32,371 nt of DNA, from NCBI RefSeq assembly GCF_004187715.1, contig NZ_QZWF01000027.1:1-32371 (forward strand). The letters run 5' to 3'. This document shows positions 27,586 to 32,371 of the stretch, one piece after another. The translations under genes were made by a program, and so were the position numbers. The notes beneath the pieces were generated by a model. The model was not told the origin of the DNA and did not search any database. It saw only the letters and a list, made by a program, of their open reading frames with translations. This DNA comes from Streptomyces sp. F001. GTDB lineage: Bacteria; Actinomycetota; Actinomycetes; Streptomycetales; Streptomycetaceae. Every line of letters starts with the position of its first letter. Position 1 is the stretch's first letter.

Positions 27586-27621
27586 AAACGCCCCGCTCGT
27601 CCGTAAGAGAGCGGGGCGTTT
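27586..27621 (+). terminator. Rho-independent terminator of the cyclophilin gene
   Basis: A perfect 13-bp stem pairs AAACGCCCCGCTC (27586-27598) with GAGCGGGGCGTTT (27609-27621) across a 10-nt loop. Confidence 0.88.
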
Positions 27622-27648
27622 CTGTCGGACTCGACGATGAGGGACCTC

Positions 27649-28575
27649 ATGGACCAGGCGCCAGGCAGCCCGAACGGCCCGCACAACCACGGCCCGGACA
27701 ACCCGGGCCCGCAGGACGCCGCCGGCACGCCCGTCTGCTACCGCCACCCCGGCCGCGAGACCGGCGTACGCTGCACTCGCTGCGAACGCCCGATCTGCCC
27801 CGACTGCATGGTCAGCGCCTCCGTCGGCTTCCAGTGCCCCGCATGCGTCCGCGACGCCTCCGGCACCGGACACGCACCGGGCGCCTCCCGCCCCCGCACC
27901 ATCGCAGGCGGCACCGTCGTCGCCGACCCCAGACTCCTCACCAAGATCCTCATCGGAATCAACCTCGCGGTATTCATCGCCGGCCGGGCCGAACCGTCCC
28001 TCCTCAACCACATCCTCCTCATCGGCGAATGGCCACCAGCGCCCTGGGGACCGACAGAGGGCGTCGCAGAGGGCGAGTGGTACCGCCTGTTCACCTCGAT
28101 GTTCACCCACGAAGCCATCTGGCACATCGGCTTCAACATGCTCAGCCTCTGGTGGCTCGGCGGCCCCCTCGAAGCCGCCCTCGGCCGCACCCGCTACCTC
28201 ACGCTCTACCTCGTCTCAGGCCTCGCAGGCAGCGCCCTGACCTATCTGCTGGAAGCCCCGACGACAGCCTCGCTGGGCGCCTCGGGAGCGATCTTCGGCC
28301 TCTTCGGCGCGACAGCCGTGCTCATGCGTCGGCTCAACTACGACATGCGCCCGGTCATCGCCCTGCTCGCGATCAACCTGATCTTCACGTTCAGCCCGGG
28401 CTTCGACATCGCCTGGCAGGCCCACATCGGCGGACTCGCCGCCGGCCTGGTCATCGGCTACGCCATGGTCCACGCCCCGCGCGAACGCCGGGGACTGGTC
28501 CAGTACGGCACCAGCGTGCTGGTCCTGGCGGTCGTCGTGGGGATGACGCTGCTGCGGACCGCTCAGCTCAGCTGA
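27649..28575 (+). CDS. Rhomboid-family intramembrane serine protease with N-terminal zinc ribbon
   Basis: About 308 residues. A Pro/Gly/Asn-rich leader is followed by a Cys/His zinc finger of B-box type (CYRHPGRETGVRCTRCERP, then CPDCMVSASVGFQCPAC). The rhomboid domain has about six or seven helices, with the L1 loop (EGEWYRLFTSMFTHEAIWHI), an HN pair (GFNMLSLWWLGGPLEAALGR), the catalytic Ser motif LGASGAIFGLFGATAVLM, and the catalytic His in WQAHIGGLAAGLVIGYAM. It cleaves membrane proteins within the bilayer; substrates are unknown. ATG 27649 has AGGGA just upstream; ATG 27637 is in frame. Convergent with crgA across a DnaA-box cluster. Confidence 0.93.
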   Translation: MDQAPGSPNGPHNHGPDNPGPQDAAGTPVCYRHPGRETGVRCTRCERPICPDCMVSASVGFQCPACVRDASGTGHAPGASRPRTIAGGTVVADPRLLTKILIGINLAVFIAGRAEPSLLNHILLIGEWPPAPWGPTEGVAEGEWYRLFTSMFTHEAIWHIGFNMLSLWWLGGPLEAALGRTRYLTLYLVSGLAGSALTYLLEAPTTASLGASGAIFGLFGATAVLMRRLNYDMRPVIALLAINLIFTFSPGFDIAWQAHIGGLAAGLVIGYAMVHAPRERRGLVQYGTSVLVLAVVVGMTLLRTAQLS

Positions 28576-28584
28576 GCCGGGTGG

Positions 28585-28816
28585 TTATCCACTGAGCTGT
28601 TCAAGTTGTCCACAGTGCGTGGTGGATCTTGTGCACGCTGTGCGGGAACAGGCGTGCCCCCTGTCGATGACCGGCGTTTCTGCAGGTCAGACAGGGGGCG
28701 AACAAGGTTTCTGGGATAGTGTGGCTGTCGTATCGGTGTCAACGTCCGATGCGTTATCCACAGATCGTCGGTCTTTTCCCCAGGTCGGCTGTGGAAATTC
28801 TCACTGCTGTGGATAA
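28585..28816. promoter_or_regulatory. Cluster of DnaA boxes
   Basis: Within 232 bp there are TTATCCACT (28585-28593), TTGTCCACA (28606-28614, the Streptomyces preferred box), TTATCCACA (28754-28762) and TTATCCACA on the minus strand (28808-28816). Weaker matches are ATTTCCACA (minus, 28790-28798) and TTTTCCCCA (28774-28782). They fill the gap between two convergent genes, where no promoter is needed, so a role in binding DnaA is more likely than transcription control. Confidence 0.85.
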
Positions 28817-28876
28817 CTCAGCGGATAGCCGTGGCAGAGCTGTGTTCACCGCCCGCTCGCCTGGTCTTCGACCGGC

Positions 28877-29131
28877 CTACTTCCACTGGGTGGAGACACC
28901 GAATCCGGCCGCGATGAAGCCGAAGCCCACCACGATGTTCCAGTTGCCCAGCGAGTCGATCGGCAGCGAACCGTCGGTCACATAGAAGACGACGATCCAG
29001 GCCAGCCCGATGAGGAACATGGCGAGCATGACCGGGGCGACCCAGGCGCGGCTGTTCAGCTTGATGCTGGTCGCCTGCTTCGACGGCGGCGGCGTGTAGT
29101 CGGCCTTCTTGCGGATACGTGACTTCGGCAC
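28877..29131 (-). CDS. crgA: Cell division protein CrgA
   Basis: An 84-residue membrane protein with the family signature: basic N-terminus PKSRIRKKADYTPPPSKQAT, then SIKLNSRAWVAPVMLAMFLI, GLAWIVVFY (TM1), VTDGSLPIDSLGNWNIVVGF (loop into TM2) and a final GFGVSTQWK. CrgA binds FtsZ/FtsI-type divisome proteins; in Streptomyces it restrains FtsZ-ring assembly and coordinates sporulation septation. GTG 29129-29131 follows AGGAGAG. Divergent from the DUF881 gene. Confidence 0.96.
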   Translation of the reverse strand: MPKSRIRKKADYTPPPSKQATSIKLNSRAWVAPVMLAMFLIGLAWIVVFYVTDGSLPIDSLGNWNIVVGFGFIAAGFGVSTQWK

Positions 29132-29283
29132 GAGGGTCTCTCCTGTCGATGCGCTGCGTGGCCGCGCAGGGAACTGGGTCGGGCTCGGGGCAACGTTCGG
29201 GGGCGTGTGCAAGGAGCTCAGAGCGCTCCCCCGGGCGTCCGTTAGCGTAGTGCTTCCGTGGCGCCGAAGGAGATAAGGGTACG

Positions 29284-30063
29284 TTGAGCAATTCTGCCGA
29301 CTCCCCCGGGACGGGATCCAGCCCTGCCCGCCGGTGGGCTTTCCGGCCCGTGCGGCTGCTCACGGTGGGCGTCTTCGCTCTCGCGGGGCTCATTTTCTTC
29401 ACCAGTTTCCATACGGCCAAAGGCACCAATATCCGTACGGATGCGTCTTTGTTGAAGCTCTCCGACCTGATTGAGGAGCGCAGCCGGAACAACGGCGAAC
29501 TGGACGAGTCCAACGCGGCCCTGCGTGAGGACGTCGAGTCCCTCGCCGAGCGCGACGACGGCAGCACCAAGGCGGAGGACGACAAGCTCGCCGCCTTGGA
29601 GAAGGACGCGGGTACTCAGAAGCTCACCGGTGAGGCGCTGACGGTGACACTCGACGACGCTCCGCCGAACGCCACCGCCAAGCTCCCCGGCTATCCGGAG
29701 CCGCAGCCCGACTACCTGGTCATCCATCAGCAGGACCTGCAGGCTGTGGTGAACGCCCTGTGGGAGGGCGGCGCCGAGGGGATCAAGGTCATGGACCAGC
29801 GGCTGATCTCCACCAGTGCGGTGCGCTGTGTGGGCAACACCCTGATCCTCCAGGGCCGGGTCTACTCACCGCCGTACAAGATCACGGCGGTTGGCGATCC
29901 GGAGAAGCTGCAGCAGGCGCTTTCGGCGTCGCCGGCGATCCAGAACTACATGGTGTACGTCAATGTCTACGGCCTGGGCTGGAAAGTGGAGGAGAACGGG
30001 ACGGTGACTCTGCCCGGCTACTCGGGCACAGTGGACCTGCACTACGCGAAGCCCGTGGAGTAA
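29284..30063 (+). CDS. DUF881 family membrane protein
   Basis: A 259-residue protein. TTG 29284 follows AAGGAGATAAGGG. One N-terminal membrane segment (VRLLTVGVFALAGLIFFTSF) is followed by a coiled coil (LLKLSDLIEERSRNNGELDE; NAALREDVESLAERDDG) and the DUF881 domain outside: LTVTLDDAPPN, DYLVIHQQDLQAVVNALWEG, GAEGIKVMDQRLISTSAVRC, NTLILQGRVYSPPYKITAVG, and IQNYMVYVNVYGLGWKVEEN. The family resembles the division-linked YlxX/YlxW proteins; a role in division or wall synthesis is inferred from its place between crgA and the sortase genes. It ends 19 bp before the sortase start. Confidence 0.9.
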   Translation: MSNSADSPGTGSSPARRWAFRPVRLLTVGVFALAGLIFFTSFHTAKGTNIRTDASLLKLSDLIEERSRNNGELDESNAALREDVESLAERDDGSTKAEDDKLAALEKDAGTQKLTGEALTVTLDDAPPNATAKLPGYPEPQPDYLVIHQQDLQAVVNALWEGGAEGIKVMDQRLISTSAVRCVGNTLILQGRVYSPPYKITAVGDPEKLQQALSASPAIQNYMVYVNVYGLGWKVEENGTVTLPGYSGTVDLHYAKPVE

Positions 30064-30082
30064 GCGCCGCTCAGGAGCCGCC

Positions 30083-30765
30083 GGTGCGCGTGATCGTCAG
30101 GACCGTCAGCGAACTGTGCATCACCGTGGCACTGTGATCGTGCTCTTTGTCGTTATGTGCTGTTCTGGACCGGGTGAAGGCCGACAACGTCATGGACGAC
30201 GAGGTCGACCGGCTCCAGGAGCAGTGGTCGCAGGGGGCCGTGCAGCCCGGCGCAGCCCCCGGTGCCTCTGCGAGCCCCCCGAAGCCGGCGGCGTACGAGA
30301 ACGGGAAACCGTTCGCGATCATGTACATCCCGCGCCTTGGTTTCACGTGGAACAAGCCCGTGCTCGAGGGCACCGCCACCGACACCCTCAAGAAGGGCCT
30401 CGGCCACTACGCCGGCACCGGCAGCTCGGTCAGAAGGGGAACTTTTCGGTGGCGGGTCACCGGCGCACGTACGGTGATCCCTTCAAGGATTTCCCCCGGC
30501 TGCGTCGCGGCGACGCGGTGGTGCTGACCGATGGGGCGACCTGGTTCACGTACCGGATCGGCAAGGGGCCGTACAAAATGTGCCGACGGACGTTGAGGTG
30601 ATCGACCCCGTGCCACGTAAATCCGGGTACACGAGTGCGGGCCGCTATCTCACGCTCACCACCTGCGAACCGGAGTGGGGACACAGCCACCGGCTGATCG
30701 TCTGGGCGCATCTGGATTCCACCCAGCCTGTGGAGGCCGGGAAACCAGCGGCCCTGCGCCGTTAG
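30083..30765 (+). pseudogene. Class E-like sortase, frameshifted
   Basis: GTG 30083 follows CAGGAG. Joining the frames gives RVIVRTVSELCITV, a membrane helix (IVLFVVYVLFWTGVKADNVM), then MYIPRLGFTWNKPVLEGTAT, LKKGLGHYAGTG, FSVAGHRRTYGDPFKDF (catalytic His), RRGDAVVLTDGATWFTYRI, TDVEVIDPVP, and YLTLTTCEPEWGHSHRLIVW (catalytic Cys; active-site Arg in HRLIV). At least five one-base losses are evident: about 30129, 30152, 30170 (GGG for GGGG), 30425 and 30577. A sortase cuts an LPxTG/LAxTG-type signal and joins surface proteins to peptidoglycan; class E is typical of actinobacteria. All catalytic residues are present, so the gene is probably functional. A parS-like site lies inside it. Confidence 0.88.
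30340..30353. promoter_or_regulatory. parS-type site GTTTCACGTGGAAC inside the sortase gene
   Basis: It differs by one base from the perfect palindrome at 25872 and equals the core of the parS form known from Bacillus subtilis read on the other strand (TGTTCCACGTGAAACA core). Other intragenic parS sites are known. Confidence 0.75.
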
Positions 30766-30817
30766 TCTGGTGCAGTACGGCGTGAGTCTGGTGCCGTGGT
30801 GCGACGGAAGGGACGGC

Positions 30818-30979
30818 ATGTACGGCTGGATCTGGCGGCATCTGCCGGGGAACGCGTGGGTCAGGGCGCTGATCTCACTGGCACTGATCCTGGCCGTGGT
30901 CTACGTCCTGTTCCAGTACGTGTTTCCGTGGGCCGAACCGCTGCTTCCCTTCAACGATGTGACGGTGGACAACCAGTGA
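30818..30979 (+). CDS. Small single-pass membrane protein
   Basis: A 53-residue protein from ATG 30818, preceded by GGAAGGGACGGC: MYGWIWRHLPGNAWVRALIS, a membrane helix (LALILAVVYVLFQYVFPWAE), then PLLPFNDVTVDNQ outside. The stop overlaps the pabA start (GTGA), so it is translationally coupled. It is a conserved-looking small protein of the sortase-pabA block with no known function. An upstream in-frame ATG at 30770 lacks a ribosome-binding site. Confidence 0.85.
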   Translation: MYGWIWRHLPGNAWVRALISLALILAVVYVLFQYVFPWAEPLLPFNDVTVDNQ

Positions 30980-31614
30980 GCGCGCGCATTCTCGTCGTCG
31001 ACAACTACGACAGCTTCGTCTTCAACCTGGTGCAGTACCTGTACCAGCTGGGTGCCGAGTGCGAGGTCCTGCGCAACGACGAGGTCTCGACCGCGCACGC
31101 CGATGACGGTTTCGACGGTGTGCTGCTGTCGCCCGGTCCCGGCGCCCCTGAACAGGCCGGGGTCTGTATCGACATGGTCCGGCACTGTGCGGCCGGCGGG
31201 GTGCCCGTCTTCGGTGTCTGCCTCGGTATGCAGTCGATGCAGGTGGCGTACGGCGGTGTCGTGGATCGTGCGCCGGAGTTGCTGCACGGCAAGACGTCGC
31301 TGGTCGAGCACGAGGGCAAGGGCGTCTTCGCGGGCCTGCCCTCTCCGTTCACGGCGACTCGCTACCACTCTCTCGCCGCCGAGCCGGTCACCGTGCCGGC
31401 CGAGTTGGAGGTCACCGCGCGGACGCACGACGGCATCATCATGGGCCTGAGACACCGTGAACTCCCGGTCGAGGGTGTGCAGTTCCACCCCGAGTCGGTG
31501 CTGACCGAGCACGGTCACCGGATGCTGGCCAACTGGCTGGTGGAGTGCGGCGACCACGGAGCGGTGGCGAGGTCGGCGGGGCTCGCCCCGGTGGTGGGCA
31601 GGGCCTCGGCGTGA
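30976..31614 (+). CDS. pabA: Class I glutamine amidotransferase, PabA/TrpG type
   Basis: A 212-residue amidotransferase subunit that supplies ammonia from glutamine to a chorismate-using partner, giving 4-amino-4-deoxychorismate (folate) or anthranilate (tryptophan). N-terminus ILVVDNYDSFVFNLVQYLYQ; oxyanion region LLSPGPGAPEQAG; nucleophile Cys in PVFGVCLGMQSMQVAYGG; family loop TATRYHSLAAEPVTVPAELE; catalytic His-Glu in EGVQFHPESVLTEHG. No PabB or TrpE partner lies nearby, so which product it serves is unknown. It overlaps the small membrane protein upstream and the sortase downstream (both GTGA). Confidence 0.93.
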   Translation: MSARILVVDNYDSFVFNLVQYLYQLGAECEVLRNDEVSTAHADDGFDGVLLSPGPGAPEQAGVCIDMVRHCAAGGVPVFGVCLGMQSMQVAYGGVVDRAPELLHGKTSLVEHEGKGVFAGLPSPFTATRYHSLAAEPVTVPAELEVTARTHDGIIMGLRHRELPVEGVQFHPESVLTEHGHRMLANWLVECGDHGAVARSAGLAPVVGRASA

Positions 31615-32371
31615 CCGCGGCGCCTGGTACGGACTGGTACGGCACGGAGGGGTATCCCCCGTCCCAGGAGCCGTATCAGGCGTCGTACGAGCCTCCCGTC
31701 GACGAGGAGACCGTCGCGCTGCGGATACCCGAGCCGCCGGGTGAGGTGCGTTCCGTCGGCGAGCCCATATCGGGTTCTCCCGCCCCGTTGGCTCCTTCCG
31801 CTGTCGGACCCGCCCCCGGTGGCCGCGCGGCCCGCAGGAAGGCCGCCAAGCGGCGTCACGGGCGGCATGGAGGCTCCCGTAGGCCCGCCGACACCGACGC
31901 CACGACGGCTCCGCAGCGTCCCTTGTCCCGGGTGGAGGCGCGACGACAGGCGCGGGCGAGCAGACCGAGCCCGGCAGTGGTCGCCAGCCGGGTGATCGGT
32001 GAGGTGTTCATCACCACCGGCGTGCTGATGCTGCTGTTCGTCACCTACCAGCTGTGGTGGACGAACGTGCGGGCGCACGCGCAGGCCGGCAACGAGGCGA
32101 GCCAGCTCCAGGACGACTGGGCGAGCGGCAAGCGCAACCCGGGCACCTTCGAGCCGGGCCAGGGCTTTGCGCTGCTGCACATTCCCAAGCTGGACGTGGT
32201 CGTGCCGATCGCCGAGGGCACCAGCAACAAGGGGGTGCTGGACCGGGGCATGGTCGGCCACTATGCCGAGGGCGCGTTGAAGACGGCGATGCCGGAAGCG
32301 AAGACCGGTAACTTCGGGCTGGCCGGCCACCGCAACACGCACGGCGAGCCGTTCCGGTACATCAACCGTCT
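31611..32371 (+). CDS. Class E sortase, 3'-truncated by the window end
   Basis: The frame is open from GTG 31611 (overlapping the pabA stop) to the last base, at least 253 residues. It has a long cytoplasmic N-terminus, first acidic and Pro-rich (SYEPPVDEETVALRIPEPPG) then very basic (RAARRKAAKRRHGRHGG). One membrane helix follows (VIGEVFITTGVLMLLFVTYQ). The sortase domain starts FALLHIPKLDVVVPIAEGTS, GVLDRGMVGHYAEGALKTAM, and reaches NFGLAGHRNTHGEPFRYI with the catalytic His. The Cys and Arg lie beyond the window. It forms part of one transcript with the small protein and pabA, and probably with the first sortase. Confidence 0.93.
   Translation, partial: MTAAPGTDWYGTEGYPPSQEPYQASYEPPVDEETVALRIPEPPGEVRSVGEPISGSPAPLAPSAVGPAPGGRAARRKAAKRRHGRHGGSRRPADTDATTAPQRPLSRVEARRQARASRPSPAVVASRVIGEVFITTGVLMLLFVTYQLWWTNVRAHAQAGNEASQLQDDWASGKRNPGTFEPGQGFALLHIPKLDVVVPIAEGTSNKGVLDRGMVGHYAEGALKTAMPEAKTGNFGLAGHRNTHGEPFRYINR

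Noticed and set aside
28585..28816. The DnaA-box cluster as oriC itself
   Set aside because: oriC in Streptomyces lies between dnaA and dnaN and has many more boxes; the neighbours here are rhomboid and crgA.

Overview
The window is high-GC actinobacterial DNA, almost certainly Streptomyces or a close relative. The evidence is GTG and TTG starts, GTGA and ATGA stop/start overlaps, a conservon (cvnABCD), CrgA, class E sortases, a DUF5324 protein and GC-rich hairpins between genes. The right third (tRNA-Ala, cyclophilin, rhomboid, crgA, DUF881, sortase, pabA-type amidotransferase, sortase) matches from memory a conserved block near oriC in Streptomyces chromosomes. Two parS-type palindromes and a cluster of DnaA boxes in this part agree with an origin-proximal position. 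oriC itself is not in the window.

Layout. 1-1453: a gamma-butyrolactone-receptor-like TetR regulator and an NmrA-type reductase, both frameshifted. 1540-4550: a secreted subtilisin-like protease (minus) divergent from an AA10 lytic polysaccharide monooxygenase (plus). 4647-5596 and 10171-12667 (both minus): the binding protein and the ATPase plus two permeases of an osmoprotectant (OpuC/ProU-type) ABC importer. A complete conservon, cvnA-B-C-D, lies between them on the plus strand (5998-10169). 12812-15321 (minus): a flavin electron-transfer operon of a ferric-reductase-like membrane flavoprotein, an FMN-binding lipid- or membrane-anchored protein and the ApbE FMN transferase that would load it. 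It diverges from a two-component pair (15475-17621).

17737-19560 (minus): a second two-component pair. 19650-20891 (minus): a GAF-SpoIIE phosphatase, divergent from uppP (21004-21867, undecaprenyl-diphosphate phosphatase). 21906-24348 (minus): a second SpoIIE phosphatase with a C-terminal RsbW-like ATPase, apparently joined to the N-lobe of a Ser/Thr kinase that lacks its catalytic C-lobe. 24511-25059 (minus): a helix-turn-helix regulator with an 18-bp palindrome in front of it. Then come tRNA-Ala(TGC), a gene-poor stretch holding a perfect parS site, DUF5324, cyclophilin, rhomboid protease, the DnaA-box cluster, crgA, DUF881, a class E sortase, a small membrane protein, pabA and a second sortase cut off by the window end.

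Sequence quality limits the reading. Many genes at 1-8.3 kb, about 24 kb, 27.2 kb and 30.1-30.6 kb are broken by single-base losses, often inside runs of G or C, while genes between them are clean. The frameshifted genes keep their family motifs on both sides of each break. I therefore read most as intact genes with sequencing deletions, and mark them as pseudogene only because the frame is broken as given.
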